A DNA stretch of 64,000 bases. It comes from Brevibacillus brevis. Its GTDB lineage: Bacteria > Bacillota > Bacilli > Brevibacillales > Brevibacillaceae. The position numbers and the translations under genes were made by a program. The notes beneath the pieces were generated by a model. That model saw only the letters and a program-made list of their open reading frames with translations, did not search any database and was not told the DNA's origin. The stretch spans positions 4,806,001-4,870,000 of the forward strand of contig NZ_CP030117.1 of assembly GCF_001039275.2 (NCBI RefSeq). The letters run 5' to 3'. Positions 34,572 to 45,600 of the stretch are shown in pieces; the stretch's first letter is position 1; the number at the start of each line of letters is the position of its first letter.

Positions 34572-36803
34572 TTAATGCCGCTCCTGCTGCTGGTCGTAAA
34601 TCATTTTGAGCAATTCAGCGATTTGTGCACGGGTAACGGTTGCATCCGGTTCGAAATTCGTTGCTGATTTTCCCTTGAAGAGATCGTGAGCAGAGAGAAG
34701 AGTAGCGGCTGGTATATGCTGCGGTTGCAAGTCCTGGTAAGGAGACTTGAATAGTTCAGGCTTGTCCAGAAGGTTATTGTATCCCAACATCCTCGCTACC
34801 ATATCGGCTACTTCTGCGCGTGTAATCATTCGGTCTGGCTCAAAATTTTTGCCTGACTTTGGAATCAGCTTGTACTCAACGTTTTTTTGAATGGCAGCGT
34901 AGCTTGGATGTGAGGAAGGTACGTCAGCAAAATCATGAATGAACCGTTCTTCATCGCTGTCGAAGGAAGGTCGCAGATTTCGGAATTCCCTCTCATCTGC
35001 CATCTGGGCCATAATCATGGCCATCTCCCCACGTGAAACCTCTTTTTCAGGTCCTAACTGGCCGTCTATAACCGTCATCCACCCCCTGCGAAGCGCAAAT
35101 TCAAGCTCTGCCTGTTGCGGATGCTCATCGATGTCGCTCGGTGCTTGCTTTTTTTGCGCTTCAACAAAGCTGTACCATTCACCGGTACCTGCTTTTACAA
35201 TCCCGTTATCGCCAACGTACCGATAGACAAGAAACGGTTCAGACTGCTTCGCCGATTTCCACTCTGGAACAGGCTGATGGTAGGCAAGCTGAAACTTTTG
35301 CTGCTCTTTGATTACAGCTTTCGCTTTTTGTTGTTCAATATGCTGTACTTTTGCCTTGGGCAGTAGCCGTGTTTCCAATCGAGACCTTTTGTTCAGTGAC
35401 TCAGCTACCCCTGTCTCCGGATTGACCTCGACTCTGAATGTTTCATCTTCAACCGGGATACCATTGACCAACATGCCGAATTGAATATTGTAATGCTCCC
35501 CATTATCGGCATAGCTTTGCAGAGTCTCCTTCGAAGGTTCCTCCTCTATGAGATAAATTTCTCCCAGTTGATCGTCCAAGAGCGATTTTACAAGTTCCGT
35601 AGCACTTTCTTCGGCTTGCTCCCACGTGGTGACCATCTTTTTGGGAGTTTCTTCAAATTTACCATTTGGATTTACTTGATAACCGACCAATTCTCCCCGA
35701 TCATTAATATCCACTTCCACCTCGTCTGATTTTTTTCCTCCATTTTGTGGCATGAAATCAAAACTCCAGTGGCGTTCAGAGATTCCACCTGGTCCTGAAC
35801 TCGAGCCCCCGCCGCTGCTGCCGTCAAAACGATAGTTGCCAGGCAGCCTTTTCACGTATTGTTCTGCAAGTTTTTGTGCCTCTTCTTTTGTAATCAGCCG
35901 TTTTTCTGGTGTTTCTTTGGAGATCGTATCCCCCAATGGCTTGATTGTTTTTTTGCTTGCTGCTTTTCCAAATAAATTGATGACTTCTCCAGTCGTTGCC
36001 TCGACCAGTTGCGGGTCCTCATTCTGGAACCCGTAGACGAGCTCGTAAGTGCCAGGTCCCTGCTGATAGTTATCCGTCATCCCTGCCAAATCCTTGTACA
36101 CAAGGGATGGGCTTGCTTTCTCCTCCCATTTTTTCTCTGCTTCGGCTATCTCTATGACTTTCGTTGCTTCCGGGAGCTTTCCGTCGTACCATTCCCGGTG
36201 AAAGCTGATGACTTCCCCACTCCTGTCCAAGATGATTTGAAAACCATTTCCCAGAAAAGGGATCTCGTTGACCATGCGAGTAAAACGGACAACTTGTCCC
36301 TGATTTCTGAAATAATAATCGTCTTGTCCCGCGTATTCATTCGGTTTGGATAAACGACTCCGCTCCTCTTCGGTTGTCACTTTTTTCAGAAACTGTGTCG
36401 CTGCTCCCATTGCCTGTTCTTCCGTAAGCTTATTTTTTGTGCCTCCGAGTTGTTCGTCATCTAAATAGTTGGAATAACGAGACAATTGTCCAGAAACAGC
36501 GTCAATCGTCACATAAATACTTCCGACCTTGTTTTTTTCCCAAGTGAGATTCCAATAGGATCGTCCTGAATAATAGTAATCATCGTCCGGATTTGTCATT
36601 CTGGCGCTTCTCAGCTTATAGCCCCCCGGAATTGTCACCCACTTTTGGGCATATTTAATTGCCTCTTCCTGCGAAAGCATTTTCTCGGCTGCACGCACGA
36701 TGGGTGCAAGGCCCTCGACACCTGCTGTTGCGAATACAGACGACATCAGAATGGACGATGACACGCCTAGTGAAAGTCCCCACGATGTAGCACGTCTCAA
36801 CAC
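34572..36803 (-). CDS. S-layer homology protein with YcdB/YcdC (PepSY-like) repeats
   Basis: 743 residues from a GTG with GGAGAGG seven bases upstream. A signal peptide with cleavage near VRAAE (about 38) is followed by YcdB/YcdC-type domains, each with the PepSY-like pattern of a helix EEAIKYAQKW and strands ending in a treatment such as DAVSGQLSRY (about 40-560). Three SLH motifs close the protein (VSRGEMAMIMAQM, ITRAEVADMVARML, VTRAQIAELLKMIY). SLH domains bind pyruvylated cell-wall polysaccharide, the type of product the CsaB domain at 28200 makes. Function is unknown; a protease-inhibitory or wall-associated role is guessed for the family. Confidence 0.85.
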   Translation of the reverse strand: MLRRATSWGLSLGVSSSILMSSVFATAGVEGLAPIVRAAEKMLSQEEAIKYAQKWVTIPGGYKLRSARMTNPDDDYYYSGRSYWNLTWEKNKVGSIYVTIDAVSGQLSRYSNYLDDEQLGGTKNKLTEEQAMGAATQFLKKVTTEEERSRLSKPNEYAGQDDYYFRNQGQVVRFTRMVNEIPFLGNGFQIILDRSGEVISFHREWYDGKLPEATKVIEIAEAEKKWEEKASPSLVYKDLAGMTDNYQQGPGTYELVYGFQNEDPQLVEATTGEVINLFGKAASKKTIKPLGDTISKETPEKRLITKEEAQKLAEQYVKRLPGNYRFDGSSGGGSSSGPGGISERHWSFDFMPQNGGKKSDEVEVDINDRGELVGYQVNPNGKFEETPKKMVTTWEQAEESATELVKSLLDDQLGEIYLIEEEPSKETLQSYADNGEHYNIQFGMLVNGIPVEDETFRVEVNPETGVAESLNKRSRLETRLLPKAKVQHIEQQKAKAVIKEQQKFQLAYHQPVPEWKSAKQSEPFLVYRYVGDNGIVKAGTGEWYSFVEAQKKQAPSDIDEHPQQAELEFALRRGWMTVIDGQLGPEKEVSRGEMAMIMAQMADEREFRNLRPSFDSDEERFIHDFADVPSSHPSYAAIQKNVEYKLIPKSGKNFEPDRMITRAEVADMVARMLGYNNLLDKPELFKSPYQDLQPQHIPAATLLSAHDLFKGKSATNFEPDATVTRAQIAELLKMIYDQQQERH

Positions 36804-36870
36804 GGATCAACCTCTCCTCTCTTGTTATCGCAATATAACCTTATTTTACCATTAAAGAGAAGATATGTAG

Positions 36871-36919
36871 TCCCAAAAAAAGATCCGCCCATGCGACTAT
36901 CTCGCACAGCGGATCTTTT
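36871..36919 (-). terminator. terminator of hemQ
   Basis: AAAAGATCCGC (36878-36888) pairs perfectly with GCGGATCTTTT (36909-36919). The minus strand then continues with Ts. Confidence 0.85.
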
Positions 36920-36930
36920 GGGCTTATTGA

Positions 36931-37683
36931 TTATACTTCCAGCTTTTTCGCCAGTGTTTCTACGTTCAATACGTTTCCTACGAGGAAGTTGCCGAATTCA
37001 CCGAAGCGTGCGCTCACTTCGTCAAAGCGCATTTCGTAAACGATATGCTTGAATTCCAGCGGATCGTTGGCAAACAGGGTAACACCCCACTCCCAATCGT
37101 CGAAACCAACGGAGCCACCGATGATTTGCTTCACGCGGCCAGCGTAGGAGCGACCGATCAAGCCGTGGGAGCGCATCATTTCTTGGCGCTCCTGCATGGA
37201 GAGCATGTACCAGTTGTCTTGCAAATCACGCTTTTTGTTCATTGGATAGAAGCAAATGTGTTCCCATTTTGGCAGAATCGGATAAAGGCGGTCGCGCACG
37301 TGCGGATTCGCTTTTGGATCTTCGCCTGGGTTATGTACATAGTTGCTCAGCTCTACTACGGATACATACGAATAAGGAGCTTCTGTATAGGCAGCAAAGC
37401 GTGTTTTGTTGAACGCTGTTTTGATCTCATCGAGTTCTTGCATAGTTGGACGCAGGAACATGAACACGAGGTCTGCTTTGTGTCCGAGGATGGAGTAGAC
37501 AGCCGTGCTGCCTTGGTTCTCGCCCTCATTCGCTTCCCATGTGCGGATCAATGCATTCAGCTCGTCCAACGCTTCTTGGCGTTCTGCTGCGGACGCTGCT
37601 TTCCACTTTTCCCAATTGATGGTGCGAAAATTATGATACGTATACCAACCTTCTAATGTAAGCAACGCTTCGTTTGCGCTCAT
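36931..37683 (-). CDS. hemQ: coproheme decarboxylase HemQ (chlorite dismutase family)
   Basis: 250 residues from the ATG at 37683 (AGGAG ten bases upstream). HemQ oxidatively decarboxylates coproheme to haem b in the Gram-positive haem pathway. Family features: [14 protein letters not shown] at the start, [11 protein letters not shown] in the middle, [15 protein letters not shown], then [15 protein letters not shown] with the haem-ligand histidine, and [12 protein letters not shown]. No other haem gene is in the window. It is monocistronic with a strong terminator. Confidence 0.93.
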   Translation of the reverse strand: MSANEALLTLEGWYTYHNFRTINWEKWKAASAAERQEALDELNALIRTWEANEGENQGSTAVYSILGHKADLVFMFLRPTMQELDEIKTAFNKTRFAAYTEAPYSYVSVVELSNYVHNPGEDPKANPHVRDRLYPILPKWEHICFYPMNKKRDLQDNWYMLSMQERQEMMRSHGLIGRSYAGRVKQIIGGSVGFDDWEWGVTLFANDPLEFKHIVYEMRFDEVSARFGEFGNFLVGNVLNVETLAKKLEV

Positions 37684-37784
37684 TCCCAATCAGCTCCTTT
37701 GAAAAATCTGGTGACATTCTTGCAACATTCCCAGTATAGCATAAGGAACAAGTGCGTATTCGGAACAGATTCGTGAACAAGCAA

Positions 37785-37822
37785 ATTGAAAACCAAGCGG
37801 TGCATTAGCTGCCGCTTGGTTT
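37785..37822 (-). terminator. terminator of nagB, overlapping its last codons
   Basis: AAACCAAGCGG (37790-37800) pairs perfectly with CCGCTTGGTTT (37812-37822). The stop codon is in the loop and a short T run follows on the minus strand. Confidence 0.7.
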
Positions 37823-38569
37823 CGTTCCTGCCAGTACGGAGGTTGTCAGCTTGCTCGCTGCTTCCTGATCTACAATGACTGTTACATCCCGATGCAATTG
37901 CAATAAGGAAGCTGGTACATCTGCTGTGGAATCACCCTCCAGCATCAATCGCACTGCCTCCGCCTTTGCCTCTCCACTTGCGAGAAGTACGACTTTTTTA
38001 GCGCCAAGAATCGTCTTGATCCCCATGGAAACAGCCTGAGTCGGAACCTGGTCCACACTATCAAAATAGCGGGCATTTGCTTCGATCGTGCTGTCAGTGA
38101 GCTGGACCACGCGTGTCAATGAGTCGGCAGGGGAGCCAGGCTCGTTGAAGCCAATATGGCCATTATTGCCGATCCCCAGCACCTGGATGTCGATCCCCCC
38201 TGCCAAACGAATCGCTTCCTCATAGCGGGCACACTCTGCCAAATGATCTGTCGTATTCCCAACTGGCACATGTGTTTTCTCCTCAGGAATATTGATGTGA
38301 TTGAACAAGTTTTCTTGCATATACGAGCGATAGCTCTGCGGATGCGTCGAGGAAAGTCCGACGTATTCATCCAGATTAAAGCTGCTCGCTTGCGAAAAAT
38401 CGATGTTCTCTGCTTGCGACAGCTTGATCAGCTCACGGTACATCCCTACTGGTGTGCCTCCAGTTGCAAGGCCAAAGACGGTCTTCGGATTTGCTTTTAC
38501 TTCGCTTACGAGCATTTCAGCAGCTTTTCTGCTGAGCTCCGTGTAATCTTTCACAATCACGAGCTTCAT
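37805..38569 (-). CDS. nagB: glucosamine-6-phosphate deaminase
   Basis: 254 residues from ATG at 38569 (AGGAG nine bases upstream). It converts glucosamine 6-phosphate to fructose 6-phosphate and ammonia. Motifs: GLATGGTPVGMY, FNLDEYVGL with the catalytic acid, and GIGNNGHIGFNEPG with the catalytic histidine. It follows the MurR gene by 33 bases. No nagA lies next to it; the deacetylase operon at 643-14605 could feed glucosamine phosphate into it, which is inference. Confidence 0.93.
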   Translation of the reverse strand: MKLVIVKDYTELSRKAAEMLVSEVKANPKTVFGLATGGTPVGMYRELIKLSQAENIDFSQASSFNLDEYVGLSSTHPQSYRSYMQENLFNHINIPEEKTHVPVGNTTDHLAECARYEEAIRLAGGIDIQVLGIGNNGHIGFNEPGSPADSLTRVVQLTDSTIEANARYFDSVDQVPTQAVSMGIKTILGAKKVVLLASGEAKAEAVRLMLEGDSTADVPASLLQLHRDVTVIVDQEAASKLTTSVLAGTKPSGS

Positions 38570-38602
38570 TACCAACCACTCCTATTCAATATAAGATACC
38601 TC

Positions 38603-39496
38603 TTAATACTTTCTCTCTAGGACAGCCTTCGCTGTTCTCTCTTTATATAAAAGGGCCTTTTCCTTGTTGCGCATCGTGATTGTCGTACTAATGACATCCA
38701 GTACATGCAACTGTGCAATTTTTGCTGCGAGAGAGCCGCCCTGCAACGGACCTTCTTGCGCTGCGGTCAGAAGTGTAATGTCCGCTACATTCGTAATCGG
38801 TGAGCGTCGATAGTGCGTCAGGCAAATGCAAGTTGCGCCTGCCTGCTTGGCGACTTTCAATGAATCAATCGTGTCTTTCGTACTGCCTGATACAGACAAC
38901 CCGATTGCGACATCCCCCGGTCCCAGAGTCGCTGCAGCCATCGCTTGCAGATGCGATTCATTAAAAGCGTCCACTCGAAGCCCGATCCGCAAAAACGTGT
39001 ACTTGGCATCCTGGGCTGTTACCGCTGACGTGCCTACCCCGTAAAAATGGATCGTGTTTGCTTTTTGCAATAGGTCTACACAGCGCTCCAACTGTTCGAT
39101 CTGAAACAGAGCCGAGGTATCCCCGATCGCCTGTTGATTAGTTGCTGTTACTTTGTGCGTGATAATCTCCAGTGAATCGTCTTCTCCTACTTCGCCATGC
39201 AAGTTTTTGACTGGATTGACCAATTCCTGCGCCAATGCCAGCTTGAATTCCTGATAACCATGAAAGCCTATTTTCCTGCAAAATCGCAAAACGGTCGTCT
39301 CACCCACCCCCGCCTTTTCGGCAAGGTCAATCACTGATGAATAAATCACGCTGTCTGTCTGCTGTAAGACGATATGGGCAACCTTTTGCTCCGATTTCGT
39401 AAAGGAGGGAAGGAGACTCTGAATATGCAAAAGCGTATTTGTCTTTGTGATGGTAGCTGTCAATGGATGGGACAGCTCCTCTTGCTGTTTCACCAT
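38603..39496 (-). CDS. MurR/RpiR family transcriptional regulator
   Basis: 297 residues from the ATG at 39496 (GGGGGAG eight bases upstream); an upstream frame to 39556 has no site. N-terminal HTH_6 domain (about 15-95; AEKAGVGETTVLRFCRKIGF) and a C-terminal SIS sugar-phosphate-binding domain (about 120-270; GVGTSAVTAQDAKY, LSVSGSTKDTIDSLK). It probably senses an amino-sugar phosphate and controls itself and nagB. A promoter and palindrome lie upstream. Confidence 0.88.
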   Translation of the reverse strand: MVKQQEELSHPLTATITKTNTLLHIQSLLPSFTKSEQKVAHIVLQQTDSVIYSSVIDLAEKAGVGETTVLRFCRKIGFHGYQEFKLALAQELVNPVKNLHGEVGEDDSLEIITHKVTATNQQAIGDTSALFQIEQLERCVDLLQKANTIHFYGVGTSAVTAQDAKYTFLRIGLRVDAFNESHLQAMAAATLGPGDVAIGLSVSGSTKDTIDSLKVAKQAGATCICLTHYRRSPITNVADITLLTAAQEGPLQGGSLAAKIAQLHVLDVISTTITMRNKEKALLYKERTAKAVLERKY

Positions 39497-39559
39497 ATAG
39501 CTCGCTCCCCCTTGAATAAAAGTCAGGATTTTCATAGTTGTTTTTACCCAAAACAAAAA

Positions 39560-39583
39560 AGCTGTATTTCTACAGCTATTATA
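39560..39583 (-). promoter_or_regulatory. promoter and palindrome of the murR-nagB operon
   Basis: On the minus strand TATAAT (39578-39583) is followed at once by the palindrome AGCTGTA-GAAA-TACAGCT (39560-39577), covering the transcription start. It fits an autorepressor site for the MurR/RpiR protein. The -35 is not clear. Confidence 0.55.
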
Positions 39584-39641
39584 TCAAAAAAGGAGTTATC
39601 CGCCATATTTATATTTTCTAGTGGAGCAATTCTCCAAAACA

Positions 39642-42600
39642 TCAAAATGGGGTAAGCAAAATGGCCGGACATGTTGCGACCCGAAAAAATCCACTCATTG
39701 CTGCTGGAAGCAGAACCAGATCGAGCGTCACGATTTCCCCTGCACCCAACGTCACTGTTCCTCTCGCTTCTCCACTCCCCATCGCATTGGCTACAACCAA
39801 GTAGGTGCCTGGAGCAAGACCAGTGACCTTGTACCTGCCGAAGCTGTCTGTTTGGACGACCACAGTCGCCCTATTTGGTTGATTCACCGTTTGCACATAC
39901 ACGGTCGCTCCAGCAACTGGCAAGCCTGTCAAACCGGATCGAACCGTTCCTTGTATCGTACCTGCTTGAGAAAGGCGGATGATAATAAAGATCGTTTGGT
40001 TCGGCAAAGCGACTGCTTCTGCCTGACCGGTACCAATGCCCGGGATGGTCCCGATAACGGTATACGTGCCGGGAGCCACATTAACAAAATGGAATGTTCC
40101 ATCCGGCTCAGCCAAAATATTTTGCAGGCGAATCTGGTCTGCATGAAATAACGACAATTGAATATTGTTTCCGCTTGCTTGCGTGCCATCCGGCAAGAGG
40201 ACGATCCCTGATATGGTTCCCACGATTGGCAGCAGCTCGACCGTTGTTACCGTCGTCTGCCCGTTTAGGACTGTAACTGTGCTGTAATGCGTGCCAAAGC
40301 CATCTGCACTTGCTATGACATTGTAAACTCCCGCCGTCAAGCCATTCACCTGGAATTGCCCGCTCTGATTTGTTACGGTGTTGGCAATAAATTGGCCACT
40401 GGCAAACAGTTGCACATTAACAGCCGCTCCAGTGATAGGGAGTCCCGTCAACTGATTGGTCACCTGCCCAAAAATGTTGCCCGACAGAGCAGACATCGTA
40501 AGGATGACTCCGCTTATTGTCTGTCCAGCCGTGACCGTGATGCTTTGTGTTGCGATTGCGTAGCTATCTTCACTTGCACTAATCAGATACGTTCCAGGCG
40601 GAAGATTACCAACTGAGAAATTGCCCAGGTCATCTGTAATCGCACTGCCGAACAATGTCCCGTGTGAATCCTTCACCTGTACCAATGCATTGGGAACAAC
40701 GCCTCCACCAGCAGCCTGTACCTGACCTGTTACAGCAGCCGGAAAAGGGGGGAGCCCCACTTCAATCGTAGTGGTCTGTCCGGAAAAGATCGTCGCACCA
40801 ACAGGCTGGGTGGTGTAGTTTTGAGCGCTAATCGCAAGTGTATAGGTTAAGGGAGCCAAGCCGTCGATTTTAAACTGACCGAGACCGTCCGTAATCGTCC
40901 GAGACAACAAGTTGTTTGTGCCAGGGAAAAAGATCAACACTTCCGCCCCTACCAGTGGCGTACCATCAAGCGCATCCCTGACGGTACCCTGCAAAACACC
41001 AGGATTCGGGTCCAGTGGGATATTGACTGTAGCTGTGCCCCCAGGAGCTACATCAAAGGAGACACTCTCCCTCTGATAGCTTTCGTTTCTCGCCAAAAGG
41101 GTGTAATTTCCAGCCACAAATCCATCCATGAAGTAAATTCCCTGAGCGTCTGTCTGCGTCGAAAAGAGAATCGTGTTATTGTTGCCCAGCAAGCGAACGA
41201 GCGTATTCGGCAAAGGAGTGCTGAGAAGGGCGTCACTAATTTCACCTGTGACATTTGCAGGCAGATTCGGCAAAGAAAAATCAAGACCAGTAGTCGCTCC
41301 CAATCCGACCATAGCTGTTGAAGCCTCAGCAGCGAATCCACTAGCACTTGCAATCAGTGTATAGCTCCCCGGGGAAAGTCCACTCACCATATACTGACCC
41401 TGCGCATTTGTCAGGACAATAGCCAGTATCGTTCCAGACGGACTTCCTTGTCGAACTGTAATAACCGCACCACCAATCGGTGAGGCCGTACCTTCCTCTC
41501 GCACTGTACCAGCTATTCCACCGGGCAACTCGATTAATGCAAAGCTTAATACGGACGCCGCCCCTGCTTGTATCTGTGCGCCAGCTACATCACTTGCATA
41601 TCCAGTCGCATTGACATTGACGGTGTATCCTCCAGGAGCCAGCCTATCAAGCGAAAAGTTACCAGTTGCATCTGTCAGTACGGAACCCACAGCGGCACGG
41701 GTGCTGTCGAAGACGATTACCGTTGCACCAATGATCGGCAAGCCCGTCTCCAGATCAGTCACAACGCCGGATAATCTGCCGGGATTGGGAATTAATGCCT
41801 GCTGAAAGTTGGTGGTAATGCCCCCTTGCAAAATAACCGCCTGCGAGACGGATACAAAATTCAGTGCAGAAACAGTAACATTTACGACACCCGGCGGAAG
41901 CTTCTCTGCCAAAAAATTGCCTTGATCGTCTGTCAATAATTGAGCAAGCACAACACCATGGGCATCCGTAATGAGCACGGTGCTTCCCGGAATCCCGAAT
42001 CCCGTCATCTGATTAGTCACTACACCCGAGATAGCCGCAGGCAAGTCAGGTAACGTAACGGTCGTTGGAGTTGCGGTATTCGCCGTCACGATCACGCCAA
42101 TACTTCCTACGGCATAGCCAGGCGCTGACGCGATAACGGTGTAAACGCCAGGAGAGACACTCCCAATGAAAAATACACCCGATCCATTCGCGAGCAAGCT
42201 CTGTTTCACGGCCTGATTGCTATCTATCAGCTTGACGCTGATTTCACTTCCCGTAACAGGTACGCCCAAGCTGTTTATGACACTACCAACGATGGACCCA
42301 GGCAAAGGCAAGAGCGCCACACTTGCCCCTGTCGTTTCTCCACTGACTACATTGGCCCCTACTGATTGATCAGCATAGCTAGGCGCACTTACCGTGACGG
42401 TATAAGCGCCCGGCAACAGATGTTGAATCAAATAGCTGCCCGTCTGGTCGGTACTTGCTGTAGCCACTACATTTCCGTTACTTATCGAACGAATCAGTAC
42501 AACGGCGCCTGCAATGAATACCGCGGGATTCGTCGCGTCCGTCACCTGTCCACTAATCCCGCCTGCATTCGCCTCAAGAGTAAAGTCTACTCCGGTCTTG

Positions 42601-45600
42601 TTTTCACCGGGTCCAAGTGTAACACCAACCGAGCCTGTAACATATTCAGGGGCACTTGCCACCACGACAACTGATCCGGCAGGCAGGTTGCCAATTGTAT
42701 AGGCCCCGTTTGAATCCGTATAGCCGAAGCCTATTGTCGTCTCATTCAAATCCAGGACACGGACAACGGCATTGACAATCGGCTGCATACCCGTGTCTTG
42801 CACCGTTCCAGAAATACTGCCCGGATTCGGAATAAGCGTAAAGGAAACGTTGGCCGTCTGCCCAGGCTGTACGATCTCCCCAACAGATTGAACAGCGTTG
42901 CCAGGAGCGGTAGCTAGAAGGATATAAGAGCCTGGTGCGATCCCTGAAAATGAAAATGCCCCATTCCCATCTGCGACGACTGTGCCTCTCAACAGGTTAT
43001 TGATATCAAACAATTGAATGGTGGTTCCCGGTACGATAGGTGCTACTGTCCCGCTAATAAAACCGAAATCCTGATTGAGCTGAAGTTGGACTGGAGTCGT
43101 TGTATTCGCGAGCACAAGGGCTCCGACATGATTGGACTGAAAGCCATCCGCTGAAGCACTGATGACGTATTGACCTTGCGTCAAGCCCGTGATAACAAAG
43201 CTTCCTTGACTATCGCTGTATACCGAATGCACGACGGAGCCATTGAAATCGAGTGCATTTACTTGTGCACCGGTAATCGGTTGTAACGTCCCTGCAGCAA
43301 GCACCTGTCCTTGGATCTCACCCGGACTGGCAAACAACGCCAAGCTGACAGGCGTATTTGTGTTGGCAAGTACAGTAGCGGAAGCACTGTTCGTTTCATA
43401 ATTGGTTGCACGGGCGGTAATGGTATAAACGCCTGGTGCAAGCCCTGTGATCCCGTAATTGCCAGACAGATCGCTATTTGCATGGGCGACGATTGCCCCT
43501 GCTTGGTTCAACACGCTAACCACGATCGAAGCACCTGCTATCGGCAGACCCGAGGTAGCATCAAAAATCGAACCTGATATGCTTCCAGGCAAGTCTGCTA
43601 GCTGTACATTCACCATTGTTGTCGTCAATGAGGTAACGATTGCCCCTGTGATCACTGTCGTTTGATTCGGAGCAGATCCGATGACTACGTACGCCTGCGG
43701 TAGTAGATTAGGTACTACATACTGTCCGTTCCCATCCGTCAATACAGTAGCGACAACAGCACCTGCTGCCGTATTTTCCCTAATGATGACAGTGGCACCC
43801 TGAATTGGCTGATTGCCGCTGTCGACCACCTGTCCTGCGATTGATCCCGGAGAAGCTTGCAGGACAAAAGCAAGGGACGATATTTCCTGAGGAAGCACAG
43901 TTGCCCCCAACACAACAGTAGAATAACCAGAAGCCGAAGCGGTTACGGTATACGTGCCTGGGGCCAAGTGCGGGAAGGAAAAAGTGCCAGCGCTGTCGGT
44001 AATGGTCTGCACCACAGGAATAGTACCCTTCATAACAATGACAGTGGCATTACCAAGCGGATTGCTCCCTGTGTCCGAGACAGTCCCATTCAATACCCCT
44101 GCCAGTTTTTCCAATTCGAGGTCAACCGGTGTAGTAGCTCCAGCATTGATCTCGATCCCAACTGTTTGGCCCGCATACCCCTCTGCCGCAACCGTAAGGA
44201 CATAGGTTTCCGGACCTAGCAAGGATAAAGCGTAGTCTCCATTCGCGTCGGTTAATGTCTCTCCTACAGCAATTCCCGAACGAGTGACCACCTTGATACT
44301 CGCATTCGGGATTCCCTCACCCGTTTGCGCATCGGAAATGGTTCCACTTACCGTTCCAAATGCAGTCGTCAATGAAAAATCAAGTACTTTGGCATCGCCC
44401 GCTTGCAGACTGATTCCAGCTAATTGTGTGGAAAAGCCTGCGGCACTGACACGAATTTGATAAACACCTTCTGCGAGCTTTGTCAGCAGATACGTACCAG
44501 CTCCATCTGTTGTCGTTTCCGTCAGCGTAATACCTGTCTGGTTCAGCACTTCCACCAATGCCCCGGCAATCGGTATGCCACCCGGACCTGTCACCAGACC
44601 CGAGAGCTGGGCAACCGATGTTTGGAGTACTACATTTTGTGTAGTCGCCTGGGCTCGAATGACATTGATTGCGACTGTGGCTGGCCGGAATGTATCCGCA
44701 CTGACTGCAAGGGTGTAGGAACCCGGCACGACATTGGTAAACTGATAGGTCCCCCCTCCCCCAGTCACTGCCTGGTTTACGGTCACGCCTGTCGTATTAA
44801 TGAGCTTTACCACTGCCCCCGAGATGGGTGCCAACCCGGTATCTGTTATCGTTCCATTCACCTGACCCGGACTCGGAGGAAGCAAAATGTCTGCTCTTGT
44901 GGTCTGCCCTGCCAAAACGCTCACGAACTGGATTTTGGGGTCATAAGTTGGCGCGGTCACCGACACAGAATACAGACCAGGAGCCAATCCAACAAACGAA
45001 TAGGCACCATCTGTGTCTGTTGTCGTCGTTCCGATTAGTACAGGAATCGAATCATACAGCGCGACCTGCGCACCTGCTACAGGCAAGTTCGTGGACTGGT
45101 CAAGCACCACACCAGCAACACTTCCAGCCAAGTTAACCGTGATGACAATATTATCCTGAACAGGAGAAAGCGTCCTGCCAGAAAAGCTGTCTACGCCTGT
45201 GACTGTCGCTGTGTTTAAACGCCGCGTTCCGCCTGGAGAGACCGCGAAAACCCCATTGACCGTAAATGACAAACTGGCAGTAGATCCAGCGGCCAAATTG
45301 CCGATCGTCCAGCTTAGTACCTTCGTGAGGGGATTGTAGATGACAGATCCGATATTGGTTGCGTTTACCGTAAAAGCCGTAACCTGATCCAGCTCGATCA
45401 AGTCGTTGACAACGACTGTCGTTGCTTGGCTCTTCCCGGTATTGGTGACAATGATCGATCCCGCCCATTGCGACAGTTGTCCTGTGGTAACGACGGCTGG
45501 TCCTGCTGTTACCTGCTTATCAATGGCAAGGCTGGCTCGAACGTCTCCTGTCGCCACCGTAGTCGTATTGCTCAAGGAATTGACAAAGCTTAAGCCTTCA

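Noticed and set aside
39684..39689. Frameshift in the A6 run near the end of the giant gene, hiding further repeats
   Set aside because: The other frames do not continue the repeat pattern and soon reach stops.
40094..45136. Plus-strand open frames across the repeat gene
   Set aside because: They are antisense shadows of the repeats without ribosome binding sites or family similarity.
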